64,000 nt of DNA from Homalodisca vitripennis (Eukaryota > Arthropoda > Insecta > Hemiptera > Cicadellidae): contig NC_060214.1 in the NCBI RefSeq assembly GCF_021130785.1, positions 105,312,001 to 105,376,000 on the forward strand. Direction: 5' to 3'. A program made the position numbers and the translations under genes. This document shows positions 31,933 through 42,331 of the stretch, piece after piece; the first letter of the stretch is position 1, and every line of letters begins with the position of its first letter. A model generated the notes under the pieces. It was not told where the DNA came from and ran no database searches. It saw only the letters and a program-made list of their open reading frames with translations.

Positions 31933-34900
31933 TTGAAATTTAATATTATTGTTGAATGTACTTATATTAAACCGTTAACAGAGCAAACTCAGGAAACCGC
32001 TTTTAAATCAACGAATTTCACGGTTTTTCATAGTGATTCGTTAAATGATATTTTAAGAAATATGATTAGTAAAATTTGTAGAGAAGAAAATGAATATTTG
32101 GGAAAAGGAAGTGGTTGGGCACTTCGCTCATTAGACGGAGTTTTGTTCAGATTCAGCAAGTATCGTCCACTAGGCGGATCTTCATACATACATACCACTT
32201 CCACATTGTATTGAAAATAAAAAAGCTATTATTAATCCAAAAAATAATGATGATAATAAATGTTTTCAATGGTCCATTTTAGCACGTTATGTTACAGGAA
32301 ATCAAAAATGTCGTATTGACGACAGATATATTGCCAATGTTAATCAATTTAATTTTAATGATTTAACATTTCGTTGTAATTTAAAACAAGTAAAAAAGTT
32401 TGAAAAAATGACCACACTACTAGTGTTAATGTTTATGGATTAAATAAACATCAAGAAATTTTATCCACTCAAAGTATGTGATAAAGAGAATGTAAATCAC
32501 TTTGATTTGCTATTAATTTCAAACGATCGAGGAAACAATCATTATTGTTATATAAATAATTTCTCTAGATTAATACGGTCTCAAGTGACAAAATCAACAA
32601 GAAAAATGCTATTTTGTAAAAGGTGTTTCGCTCACTATTCAGGACCAGATAAATTACTGAGACTAAAAAATCATAAACAGAATTGTAAAATTCATAAACC
32701 GCTAATAGCCAAAATGCCGCCTTTTCCAAATTATGATAGTCCATCAATTTTGAAATTCACTAATTTTCATTTTAAGTATAAAGTTCCAATTGTTGCTTAT
32801 TGCAATTTAGAGTGTATTTTGAAAAAAGTTGATGAAAAACAATCACAATTTACAACAGTAAATGCAATACATGAACCAATGAGTTTTTGTGTATATTTGG
32901 TTTGTGATAAGGATTTGCCAGAAATTATTGCTTCTCAATTGCCCAATGATCCTTATCTTTACAGAGGTGAAGATGCTGCATCAAAGTTTATGGACTATTT
33001 AATTTCAATATCAAATTTAATTCCTGACTTAATTAGAATTCATAAACCTATCCTTCCTCTTACAAGAGACGAAGAAAATAGAATTCGTACATCAACTAAT
33101 TGCGAATGCTGTGATTTAGAATTTTCAATGATTGATCGTACTGTAGTAGATCACTGTCATTTAACAGGACGTTTTAGAAATGTTCTTTGTAACACTTGTA
33201 ATTTGAAAAGAAGAAATCAATCGTTTTTGCCTGTACGAGTATTTTTACACGGTAGTTCAAATTATGATACTCATTTTATTGTCAAACAATTAGGTTGTGA
33301 CCAAAAGAAAATAGATATTATTCCGAATTCTTCTGATAAATATGTTAGTTTTTCAAAACAGACGACTGTTGGAATAAAATTACGCTTTTTGGACAGTTTT
33401 CGTTTTTTAAACGCTAGTCTAGCACAATTAGCTAATAAGTTACCAAATGATCAGTTTCATCATACAGAGTTGTTTTTTAATCATGATGACATGCCTTATG
33501 ACACTAAAAAAGGCGTATATCCTTATGACTATACTGATTCGTGGGATAAACTAAATGAAAATCAATTACCTGAAAAAGAATCACTTTTTAATAAAATGAC
33601 AGAGGAACATATTTCAGAAGAAGAATTCAATCATGCCAAAGAAATCTGGTAACGATTTAATTGTAAAACATTAGGTGAATATTCAGATCTGTATTTACGA
33701 ACTGATGTGCTCTTGTTAGCCGATGTTTTTGAAAATTTTCGAACTATATGTGTGAATAATTATGAATTGGATCCAGCTAATTATTTAACAGTTCCTAGTT
33801 TAACTTTTGATGCTATTTTAAAATTCACAAAGGTAGAATTAGAATTATTTCATAATTATGATATGTACATGTTTATTGAAAAAGGAATAAGAGGCGGTTT
33901 TACAAGTTGTCTCAAAAGACATGCTATGGCTAATAATAAGGATTTAAATATTGTTTCATATAACTCTAACGAACCTTCAAAATATTTGACATACATTGAT
34001 GCAAACAATTTATACGGATGGGCTATGTGTAAATATATGCCTAAAGACGGATTTCATTGGTTGACCGAAGCAGATATAAGAAATTTCAATGTATTATCAA
34101 TTTCAGATGATAATCGTTTAAGATATATTGTATAATGTGATGTTGGCTATCCGTCTTATTTACACGAACACCATGATGATCTTCCGTTTTTTTTCTGAAA
34201 AAAAAGTGTCCTCCAAAGTCGAAATTTCCTAAACTGTTAACCACATTGTGGGATAAAGATTTTTATGTATGCCATTATATGAATTTAAAACAAGCACTGG
34301 AAAACGGATTGGTGTTAAAAACGAATTCACAGAATTTTAGCGTTTAATCAAAGCGCTTGGCTCAAATCGTACATTCTGTTCAATACAGAAAAAAGAAAAC
34401 AGGCTAAAAATGAATTTGAAAAAGATTTTTATAAATTACTGAATAACGCCATGTTTGGTAAGTCAATTGAAAATGTAAGAGATAGACTTAATATAGAATT
34501 AGTTAACAATGAGATAAGATTAACAAAACTTATTTCTAGACCAAACTTTAAAAATAGAATTATATATTCTGAAAATTTAAGTTTAGTAGAATGTACTAAA
34601 GATATTGTTCTATTTAACAAACCCATTTATATAGGATTTACTGTTTTAGAACTAAGTAAATATCATATGTACGATTTTCATTATAGAATTATGAAATCTT
34701 CTTATCCTAATAATAGAATTAACTTATTGTATATTGATACGGATTCTTTTTTCTATGAAATTTACAGTGATGATTTGTACAAAGACTTTATAAATGAAAA
34801 TATTAAAAATTACTTTGATATGTCGGACTATCCTGTCGACCATGAATGTTATTTTAATGAGAATAAAAAAAACTAGGATGTTTTAAAAATGAATGTATGG

Positions 34901-35309
34901 GTGTTCATATAGTGGAATTTATTGGATTAAGAAGCAAACTTTATACGTATAGAACTGTTAATGATTTATATTTAGAAAAGTGTAAAAAAATGAATTTGAA
35001 AAAAGCAAAGGGAGTAACTAAACCAGTAATAAAAAAACATATAACTTTTATGACTATAAAAACTGTTTATTTTTATCAACTAATATAAGACGAAAAATGA
35101 GAATGTTTCAATCCAAAAAGCATATATTAAGAACTGTAACCATAAATAACAAACGTTTCATTACTAACGATGGAATAAATACGTTAGCTTATGGAAATAA
35201 ATTATTTAAAAAACAATTACATTACTGTATATTCTTGTATATATTGTATATAATATGCTGTATTATGGTATGTATAACACATAAAATTAACAAATATATT
35301 TTATACTAA
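31933..35309 (+). pseudogene. Maverick-type B-family DNA polymerase, copy 2 (broken)
   Basis: Same domains and shared breaks as copy 1: TAA at about 33650-33652 and 34133-34135, shift near 34340, A-run shift near 34870, shift near 35045. Private changes: an extra cata near 32190 that breaks the N-terminal domain, an altered start of the second block near 32460, and a one-T length change near 34190. The 381-codon block 32507-33652 differs from copy 1 by a single residue (Met for Thr near residue 34). Exo I again has Asn (32804-32806); motif C YIDTDSFF is intact. Confidence 0.92.
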
Positions 35310-35405
35310 CATTTACCTTTGTTTTTATTTTATTTTTAGTTCCCATTTTTCAATACAGAGAAAAGGAAGTAATAACCATCAGTTAAAAAAAATCAACATT
35401 TATTT

Positions 35406-36608
35406 CTACATAATTTTCTTTACAATTCCTGATGGTGTGTATTGTACAATTGCATCATTTATAATTAAACAATAAACTGCAGTTCCAGTTGGAAAGTCCT
35501 TGTTTGCTTGCAATTCAACTCTTATATCCAATTCTCCAGTTTTTATTGTATCAACTCGCTTTGAAGAATCAATAACAAAAAGTGGAAATTTTTGTAGAAA
35601 CTCATTTTTACTCAGACAAGGTTGGTTATCACTTCCTGCATAATATGAAGACTGGAATCTCGAATACAATTCATACATCAGTGCTTTGCATCCATTGAAA
35701 TTATCATAACGATAATACTTGCTATTTAAATAAAGTTTCACATTTTCCAAATCACAAAAATCAAAATGTGATGAATTTTTATCATTTTTATCCTTTCTAT
35801 TTGTTTGAAAGCCTATTATTACATATCGAGGCTTTTCCACCAAAGATGTAGTTTTAACAGTCCAAGTCTGAGCTTTAGAAACAAGAAGTGAGGGATATTC
35901 ATGAATTTGCCATCTTCTAAACGCCATTGTTATTGGCTGATCAGAGTCAGTAATTTTTAGTAATGATAATCTTATATTATCATCAACACGAACATAAGGA
36001 ACTTTCCAAACAATTTTATTTATTTGAAATGAACACTCGTGAAGACTTGGTGTAGCTTGAAGAATTGCATTCTTATCAGTTAAAGCGCGTATCAGCACTA
36101 ATTCTTGTTTTACATTCAAAAGTATTTTTTTATAATCTTCTGCAAAACCCAATAATAATTGGAGCGGTACACAAAATGAAAAATTAGTTTTATCTGCAAG
36201 AACGTCCATCGAAGGTAGATTCCAGCCTGCATTTTTAATCCAGTTTCCATCTCCCGGTTTCAGTGTAAGTATATTTTTCATAGTACTAGTTATACCAACA
36301 TTTTTTACACGATCAATTTCCGTTCCACAAATTTCATATCTAATTTCATCAAATAAGAAAGCCATACAGTTATTAATTAGACTTGAAGTAGTATCATCTT
36401 TTAAATCAGCAGAGTTAATAATTTTCCCTTCAATCAGTAAAAAACTTTTATTAGGACATGTATATGCATCTTGTTGATGAACAGGAATACGAATTTCATC
36501 ACTATTTTTAAAAGAATTAGATGTGTATGGATTTTGGGAATACCATTCCCATTCTATAAGCGATTCATCAATTTCTATATTTGCATTAACATTTAATATA
36601 TTACTCAT
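35406..36608 (-). CDS. major capsid protein (double jelly-roll type), full-length
   Basis: 400 codons from ATG 36608 to TAG 35406-35408, the expected Maverick/adintovirus major capsid in size and place. Pro- and aromatic-rich N-terminus (MSNILNVNANIEIDESLIEW), alternating beta-strand character throughout and no transmembrane segment. It differs from copy 1 by an intact C-terminus, a KNDKN repeat near residue 278 and scattered substitutions (for example RQRLHE/TPSLHE region). Its ATG overlaps the small ORF's stop (ATGAGTAA). Assignment by synteny and family resemblance, not by a catalytic motif. Confidence 0.78.
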   Translation of the reverse strand: MSNILNVNANIEIDESLIEWEWYSQNPYTSNSFKNSDEIRIPVHQQDAYTCPNKSFLLIEGKIINSADLKDDTTSSLINNCMAFLFDEIRYEICGTEIDRVKNVGITSTMKNILTLKPGDGNWIKNAGWNLPSMDVLADKTNFSFCVPLQLLLGFAEDYKKILLNVKQELVLIRALTDKNAILQATPSLHECSFQINKIVWKVPYVRVDDNIRLSLLKITDSDQPITMAFRRWQIHEYPSLLVSKAQTWTVKTTSLVEKPRYVIIGFQTNRKDKNDKNSSHFDFCDLENVKLYLNSKYYRYDNFNGCKALMYELYSRFQSSYYAGSDNQPCLSKNEFLQKFPLFVIDSSKRVDTIKTGELDIRVELQANKDFPTGTAVYCLIINDAIVQYTPSGIVKKIM

Positions 36609-36780
36609 TTTTAATTCGTTTAAATTCCGGAAGATTTTGTAGAAAAATTAAATTTTTTAATGTTAACGGTTTCAAAGTTCGAACATGACTAATATCTTTT
36701 TTAAATTTATTATTTCTTATACTAGAAACGCTAGTTGTAATACTATTATTATTTTCTCTAATCGGAAATACAATACCCAT
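36601..36780 (-). CDS. small basic protein between penton and major capsid genes, copy 2
   Basis: 59 residues, counterpart of 15985-16164, with a few substitutions (NNNSI, NNKFK, LKNLI). The open frame has been kept, and the 8-nt overlap with the capsid start is preserved. Confidence 0.6.
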   Translation of the reverse strand: MGIVFPIRENNNSITTSVSSIRNNKFKKDISHVRTLKPLTLKNLIFLQNLPEFKRIKNE

Positions 36781-36783
36781 TAT

Positions 36784-37476
36784 TTATTTCTGTTTTTTTC
36801 TTATATCAACTCTTAAATTAATTTCTTCGTTTCTAAAATTCACTAAGTTACCTTGTTGATCTTCTAATGTTATATAAAATTCATCTAATGTTGATTGTTT
36901 TGTAATTGGTAAATATTTAACAATATTTGGTTTTTCAACAATTTTATAACCAGGTGCTACAGCAGGATAAAACTCATGAAGCACATGTCCTGCTATCCCG
37001 TTTCTATAAGATCCTTTAACAATATTACAAGTGATTCGAATGATATCCACTTTATTAATGGCGTCCTGATTAGGTGACATATGCCATTTATTTGCTTCTA
37101 ATTTTTGACTATTTGTAAATTCTAATAGATTCGCTATAGAATTTGGAACTGTAAAGTCTACAATATGATTACATAATATTTCACAATGAAGTGTGTTATT
37201 ATTTTCAACAAGATTAAAAGTGGTAGAAGATTTTTTTTCTTCTAAATCTTTTGTAATATATTTCTTAATATCTTCTATCTCGTATGCACCAGTTGGTAAA
37301 CTCAGTACGTCTGTACCAATCTTGATTTTATTATTTATATCTTCTTCAACATTTGGAATTGAATTATATGTCATTAAATCTAAAAATCCCATTTCCCACT
37401 CATCAGACGAACTCAAATCCAGAGGTGGAAAAAGAGAACATTTTAAATTTGAATGTTTTCCAGTAACACAAATCAT
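36784..37476 (-). CDS. penton-like minor capsid protein, full-length
   Basis: 230 codons from ATG 37476 (MICVTGKHSNLKCSLFPPLD) to TAA 36784. Pattern of the Maverick minor capsid/penton: N-terminal FPPLDLSSSDEWEMGFLDLM, middle LPTGAYEIEDIKKYI and C-terminal HEFYPAVAPGYKIVEKPNIV. Single jelly-roll, vertex protein by analogy. ATG overlaps the protease TGA (ATGA at 37473-37476). The intact frame shows that the shift in copy 1 came after the duplication. Confidence 0.75.
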   Translation of the reverse strand: MICVTGKHSNLKCSLFPPLDLSSSDEWEMGFLDLMTYNSIPNVEEDINNKIKIGTDVLSLPTGAYEIEDIKKYITKDLEEKKSSTTFNLVENNNTLHCEILCNHIVDFTVPNSIANLLEFTNSQKLEANKWHMSPNQDAINKVDIIRITCNIVKGSYRNGIAGHVLHEFYPAVAPGYKIVEKPNIVKYLPITKQSTLDEFYITLEDQQGNLVNFRNEEINLRVDIRKKQK

Positions 37477-37868
37477 CTTCGTACAGCTAGAAAGTCTAAA
37501 CACAAATGACCGCAATTCACTGTGCCGGCTCGTTGTCTAGGAAAATAATTATATTTTATATTCAATTTGTTACCATCAACACTTTTTAAATATTTTTGAA
37601 TTTCAATTGGTGGACGTAAATTCCCGAAACTATCGAAATATTCAACATTTAAACCTATTTTGTAAAAACATATCCAGTGTGTACCTTGTCCTGCATAACT
37701 GTCTAAATTTATAATTGCGGATTCGTTATTGCGTATTCTAATTGGTAATAAATCGCGCATAAAAACCCCTCTGAAATGTGGTAATTTAAGTTTTTTTGCA
37801 CATTTTAATATATCTTTATTCGGCAATAGTCTATTACCTAAGCGATCGATTATTTTTGACGAGTACAT
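37473..37868 (-). CDS. adenain-like cysteine protease, copy 2
   Basis: 131 residues. His64, Asp79, Gln112 and Cys119 are all kept; the residue before the nucleophile is Asn (NCGHLC) instead of Ser in copy 1, and FLAV replaces VLAV. It is open in both copies, consistent with recent duplication or with retained function. Confidence 0.88.
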   Translation of the reverse strand: MYSSKIIDRLGNRLLPNKDILKCAKKLKLPHFRGVFMRDLLPIRIRNNESAIINLDSYAGQGTHWICFYKIGLNVEYFDSFGNLRPPIEIQKYLKSVDGNKLNIKYNYFPRQRAGTVNCGHLCLDFLAVRR

Positions 37869-38420
37869 TGTGATTTTTTTTTGAATGACCAGAACCTTTA
37901 TACGGTCTTAAATATAGACCTTTACCTTTTTTAACCGTTTTATTTTTATTAACTTTCTTTTTTATTTTTTTCTTACATTTAGAACAATTGTTCGACTTTT
38001 TCTTTTTTCCACCTCCTCCTCCTCCTCCTCCTCCAAGTTTGGTTTTTGCTCTCATGATATTAGTAACTGTCCATGCGGCTGCTTTTTCACCTAAACTTGA
38101 ATCAGATGTTTTAACACTATCCCAAGCGACTCAGCTAATATACGATCCGCAATAGATCTCTGTTTATTATCACTATATTTTGCATACGCTATATCGTGTT
38201 GACGACACAAAGAGTCAAGTTTATTAATTCCCTTTTGACCTAATGCAAGTCTTTTATTCATATTGGTTCATGGACCACAAAATTGGTAACCTGGTAAGTG
38301 TATTTCCGCCGGTAAAATATCGATTGCTTTATTTAAAACTGAACCTGCTGCATTGGACAAGTGATGTTATCAGTCCCGAGCCTTGATAACTACTAGCACA
38401 ACTGTTTTTTTCCTAGCCAT
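37864..38420 (-). pseudogene. phospholipase A2-type protein copy 2, heavily broken
   Basis: From ATG 38420 an A-run one base short shifts the frame after four codons, a further indel follows near 38360 (ttggacaag), and the calcium loop glycine codon reads TGA (GP-stop-TN, about 38273). The HDIAYAKYSD active site follows, then a 2-base insertion near 38140. The Gly run is expanded to nine Gly codons against four-plus-Val in copy 1, and an extra A in a run near 37880 removes the TAATG overlap with the protease. Lys-rich tail with GKGLYLRPYKGSG is kept. Confidence 0.8.
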
Positions 38421-38447
38421 AATATATAATTGTACTAAACTTATTTC

Positions 38448-38702
38448 TTATTTATCGCCTTCCAGTTCTTCTAATATTTCTTGAATCGTATCACGAACAT
38501 GTGATTTAAAATTATAATAATATTTTTTTAAAGTTATAAATTCGTTTTTAGTAAAATTTTCAAATTCGTTTTTTAAATCTAAAGTGTTTATTTTTATTTC
38601 TCTATCGGTTTGCTCTAATTTTTGTCTAGTTGAGTTTAGTTCTTGTCTTATCACAACATCGTTATTATTAACACTGGGACTAACATTGACGATCCTCCTT
38701 TT
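38448..38702 (-). pseudogene. coiled-coil fibre-like fragment, copy 2
   Basis: Counterpart of 17812-18066: KRRIVNVSPSVNNNDVV then a long charged helix, no ATG. One visible difference (RQKLEQ for RHKLEQ). Confidence 0.45.
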
Positions 38703-38725
38703 TTAACCAGCGCAATGTAATAATT

Positions 38726-39064
38726 TTATATATTAAAAATCGATTGCTCGCTATTTTGTATTTCATTTTTCAATTTAGTTTCAAGATGATTAATTAAACC
38801 GGTAACATTTTCCCGAAAATAAGTTTTTAATTCTTCAACTTTTTTATTTATTATTGTAAAACAATTGTGAATAGCATCGCTGAAAATATTAAAATTTATT
38901 GCATCATTAGGTTCTGCTGCATTACCTAGATTCCAAATTCTCTTATTTAATACATCATAGTTTCCATCACCGTCGATATGGAATCCATCACCCTTAGGTC
39001 CTCTCAGATTACTAGAACTAATACCATCACCATTCGAAAAATGACCAAACTTATCAACACTCAT
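38726..39064 (-). CDS. fibre-like structural protein, open
   Basis: 112 codons from ATG 39064 (MSVDKFGHFSNGDGISSSNL). LRGPKGDGFHIDGDGNYDVL is a collagen/fibre-like Gly motif typical of this Maverick protein, then NKRIWNLGNAAEPNDAINFN and a C-terminal coiled coil (VEELKTYFRENVTGLINHLE). Probably an oligomeric virion surface or attachment protein; that role is inferred. The downstream ORF repeats the NKRI-x-N-x(6-8)-ND motif. Confidence 0.6.
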   Translation of the reverse strand: MSVDKFGHFSNGDGISSSNLRGPKGDGFHIDGDGNYDVLNKRIWNLGNAAEPNDAINFNIFSDAIHNCFTIINKKVEELKTYFRENVTGLINHLETKLKNEIQNSEQSIFNI

Positions 39065-39128
39065 AGCTACTATCAGATACAAAGGATGAAATAAAAATGA
39101 AAAATACAAGTATTGTAATCATTCTTTA

Positions 39129-39356
39129 TTAAAATAATTTATCTCTTAATTCATATAACTCTTCTAATATTGAATTTATTTCATTTGAATGTGCTGTATT
39201 CCCCGCTTTTAGAGAAGCCAGTAACATTCTCAACCTATCGACCAGTTCGTTAGGATCATCATAGTAAATTACATCTGGTTTTAAATTAGATATAATTATT
39301 CCACTGTCTGCCGCTGCTTCTTGGTGATTAATCTCATCTGTATAAGTGTTCACCAT
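39129..39356 (-). CDS. conserved 75-residue Maverick protein, copy 2
   Basis: Counterpart of 18486-18713, open, one residue difference (LLASLK against LLASQK). Its first 23 nt overlap the end of the upstream ORF. Confidence 0.6.
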   Translation of the reverse strand: MVNTYTDEINHQEAAADSGIIISNLKPDVIYYDDPNELVDRLRMLLASLKAGNTAHSNEINSILEELYELRDKLF

Positions 39357-39510
39357 AGAAATTGTTTTTTCTTTTCATAAGTATTGGAAAATTATTATCT
39401 TTGTTTTGACTGTGATTTTTTTCTAAAGAAGAAAAATTAGATAGTACTATTCCACTACCTGAGGCTGCTTGTTGTTGATTACCACTTTCATCGGTATTAG
39501 TGTTCTTCAT
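39334..39510 (-). CDS. 58-residue paralogue-like protein
   Basis: ATG 39510 (MKNTNTDESGNQQQAASGSG) to TGA 39334-39336. N-terminal pattern M-x-N-T-x-T-D-E...Q-A-A-x-S-G-I-x-x-S-N is shared with the downstream 75-residue protein; the C-terminus is basic and reads into that gene's start. ATG overlaps the upstream stop as ATGA. Small and unproven, but longer than its truncated copy 1 form. Confidence 0.4.
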   Translation of the reverse strand: MKNTNTDESGNQQQAASGSGIVLSNFSSLEKNHSQNKDNNFPILMKRKNNFYGEHLYR

Positions 39511-40543
39511 AGATTTTGTGTTTTTCTTCTCTTTAATATTCGAGAAATAATATTTTGATACTTGATGCCTCTATTTGATCTTACTTTTCCTGAAGACGAA
39601 TAATTAGATTTATGTACATTGGTTTGCATTATAATTAAATAATAGTTTTCTAAATCATATTCAGAATAAATATATGCATTAGGATTATTCATAAATATTA
39701 ATTCATAAAGTCATCGTGTTCCTTCATATCGTATTCCATCAATAATTAAATCATCACCGTCGATATCTACAAGTTTATCACCGATTTTCCATGAATCACC
39801 CTCACCATGTAACCCGTAATAATTATGATCAATATGTTTACTGCCTGTTATTAATTTAGAAAAATATTCTTTGGTTATTTTACCTGTGAAATTTTTTCAA
39901 TATAATATTTAGCAAGTTGTTTTCCTTCAGGTGTTTTTAATAGTTCCTCGCCCGTAGGCCGGGTTTGATGTATTTTTTCAAAAACATCTGATTTTGCTGG
40001 AGTAACAGCAGTTGTTGTTTCCATTTCTTTTTCCTCTTCATCCGTTCCAACTGCTTCCATATCACTGTTATTATCATTCGGAATTTGAATTGCTCCTCTT
40101 TTAGATTTTGGAATGTCTAAAGTAACATCATCGTATTCAAGATCACTTTCAAAATCACATTTACCAACAAGGTAAATTAATTTTCTGTTTTCTTTTTATA
40201 CCTAGAGGTGGATTTACAACTCGAAGTTTTACTGGAACTGAATCAGATTCAATTTCGGTTTTAAATAATTTCCGTTTCCGTTCAATTCTTTTAATATTAT
40301 CTTGTTCTTCTTTCTATGTTGTTGTTCTTCTTTTATTAGTTGTTTTAACGGTTCTGATACAGGTTTCAATTGTTTTTCCCACAATTCTTCTGTGTCAAAC
40401 TGTTCTCGTTCAATCGATCTATGTTTATTTTTTATATTTGTTCTTAATTTATGTATTTCTTTAACCACATCGTCTTTTGTTTTGTTTTGAAACCAAGAAT
40501 CATCAAATTTCTCCAACAAAATACTCACTATGAATGATAACAT
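39507..40543 (-). pseudogene. conserved Maverick protein of unknown function, copy 2
   Basis: Same layout as 18864-19875. ATG 40543; an extra 8 bases near 40310 (tttctatg) break the N-terminal half. Acidic middle and RPTGEELLKTPEGKQLAKYY at 39875-40060 are open; KEYFSKLITGSKHIDHNYYG, deleted in part in copy 1, precedes WKIGDKLVDIDGDDLIIDG; a TGA near 39713 precedes the basic C-terminus (39692-39507). Confidence 0.5.
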
Positions 40544-40566
40544 TTAAACTAGTTTTATATTTTTAT

Positions 40567-41274
40567 TTAAAAATCTGAAGTAAAAACATCAAAACCTAGT
40601 CGATAACGTCCATTATTTAAACTTCTATCCTTATCAATCACTACAGATTTATTTTTCCTACGATTCCATACTGTAATACACATTTCTTTAAACCGTTCAT
40701 AAGTCATATCCATGTTTACATGATCATTATATACATGGTGTAAATTTCTATCATCTTGTCTGAACAATATTATAAAGTTTGCATTATCTCGAACTAACTG
40801 TTTAGGTATAAAACTGTATGTTTGACATAGATAAAAAGTATCAATTTTACAATGACGTCCCATTGCAAAATAATTTTTTATATTTTTTTGACTATCGCAT
40901 ATTACATTATCAAAAATCATAATTGAATACGGTTTAATTTCACTAGGAAATGGAACCTCATCTTTATCAGAAAAATAAAAATAAGCAATTTCCTTTATAT
41001 TTGATAACACACATTCCAAAAATGTATATTTTTCTTGAAATAATGATTTAGAAAAAATATAAACATTGGAAAAGAATAAACCTTTTAGTGAGAATAGTAA
41101 ATTTAAAACTAAATTAGTTTTACCGCAGTTAGAAGGGCCGCATATTATACATCTTATTGTGTCAGGTAACAAATCGCCATGCCTTTTGGTTTTATGCATA
41201 TCAATTGACTTTCCGCTAACTAATCTATCCAAATTTATTATTGGTATTTGTACACTTTGTTTAGAACATTTCAT
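40567..41274 (-). CDS. FtsK/HerA-type genome packaging ATPase, full-length
   Basis: 235 codons, open. Walker A GPSNCGKT (46-53), hydrophobic strand plus Walker B SIMIFDNVI (117-125) with Asp122 followed by Asn where the family commonly has a second acid, sensor-like YLCQTYSFIPKQLVRD (148-163) with Gln151 and Arg162 as candidate sensor and arginine finger. Length is in the usual Maverick/adintovirus range. Acts in packaging genomic DNA into capsids. ATG 41274 and the integrase TGA overlap as ATGA. Confidence 0.92.
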   Translation of the reverse strand: MKCSKQSVQIPIINLDRLVSGKSIDMHKTKRHGDLLPDTIRCIICGPSNCGKTNLVLNLLFSLKGLFFSNVYIFSKSLFQEKYTFLECVLSNIKEIAYFYFSDKDEVPFPSEIKPYSIMIFDNVICDSQKNIKNYFAMGRHCKIDTFYLCQTYSFIPKQLVRDNANFIILFRQDDRNLHHVYNDHVNMDMTYERFKEMCITVWNRRKNKSVVIDKDRSLNNGRYRLGFDVFTSDF

Positions 41275-42197
41275 TCTAATAATTCTTTTTTATTACTCCA
41301 ACTGTCGTGTGATTCATCGAATCCTAGCCAGCGTACTAAAACTTTATCACCTTTACGTCTTATTATCTTTTCTACTAAATAAATATCGTTAAATTTAGTT
41401 TTACTTAATTCTTGTTGATAAAATCCGCCTTGTACTATTTCTCCTCTATCATCTTTTAAAATGTAAGTAACAGGAAATGTAGATTGTACTTTCCATATTG
41501 TATAAATTTCATTGCTCCATTTTGGTAAATAACCTTTTGTAAAAATATGTTGAACTCTACTTATTCTAACACGATCACTAACCATGTTTGTTTTAAGTAA
41601 AGTTTTTCTTGCATTTATAATTCTAGTTAATATTTTTTTTTCATTTTTACTATTCACTTTAATCGGTCTCATTCCTATTGTACGATGAACTGTATTATTA
41701 TATTGTTTTACCAAATTAGGTAAAATATCTACTATAGTTACCTTACCAACAATAGTTACCTTGTATACTAAACGAAATCCACATTTTATTTTTTAATGCG
41801 CGATTCCAACGTTCTACGATACTTGCTTTTAAATCAGAGAATGATTTATAATGGTTAATATTATATTTATTGAATAAAGATTGAACTTTCACATTAAACC
41901 ATTCTTTTCCTGCATTAGTTTGAATATGTTTCATTGGAAATTTGGATAAAATTGGATCTAATGCTAGCGCAATATCAGTAGCGCTTTTTGATTTTAACAG
42001 CTATTGCAAATTTGGAAAAAACAATTAATCATTGTCATTATATATTTATAACCTTTATTACATTTAGAATAAGGTATCATTTCAACTAAATCCGCTTGAT
42101 ATAAATCTTTTAATCCCTTCAATTCTACATATCGCCGAGGAAAGTTTTTACGTGCTTGTCTGTGCAGTTATTTTGCTATTTCCTCTTTTACACTCAT
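41271..42197 (-). pseudogene. Maverick integrase with chromodomain, copy 2 (broken)
   Basis: Same structure and shared lesions as copy 1: TAA after MSVKEEIAK, shift near 41990, shift near 41740, Asn in place of the second catalytic Asp (QTNAGKEW). Small differences: Lys for Glu in RPIKVN, NKYNINHY for NIYNINHY and one extra A near 42020. Chromodomain and SH3-like region (41714-41271) are open. Confidence 0.9.
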
Positions 42198-42249
42198 AGC
42201 TGATATGAAAAAGTTAATAACACTAGTTTGTATTTGTATGCTCTCTCAG

Positions 42250-42257
42250 TATTTATA
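42250..42257 (-). promoter_or_regulatory. candidate TATA box, integrase block, copy 2
   Basis: TATAAATA on the minus strand 53 nt before the integrase ATG, same as in copy 1. Confidence 0.35.
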
Positions 42258-42331
42258 AAGGATAAGTGTAGGGTAAATACAAAGAAAACATTTTTCAAAA
42301 ACAAACATATATTTATTTACTATACACGTTT

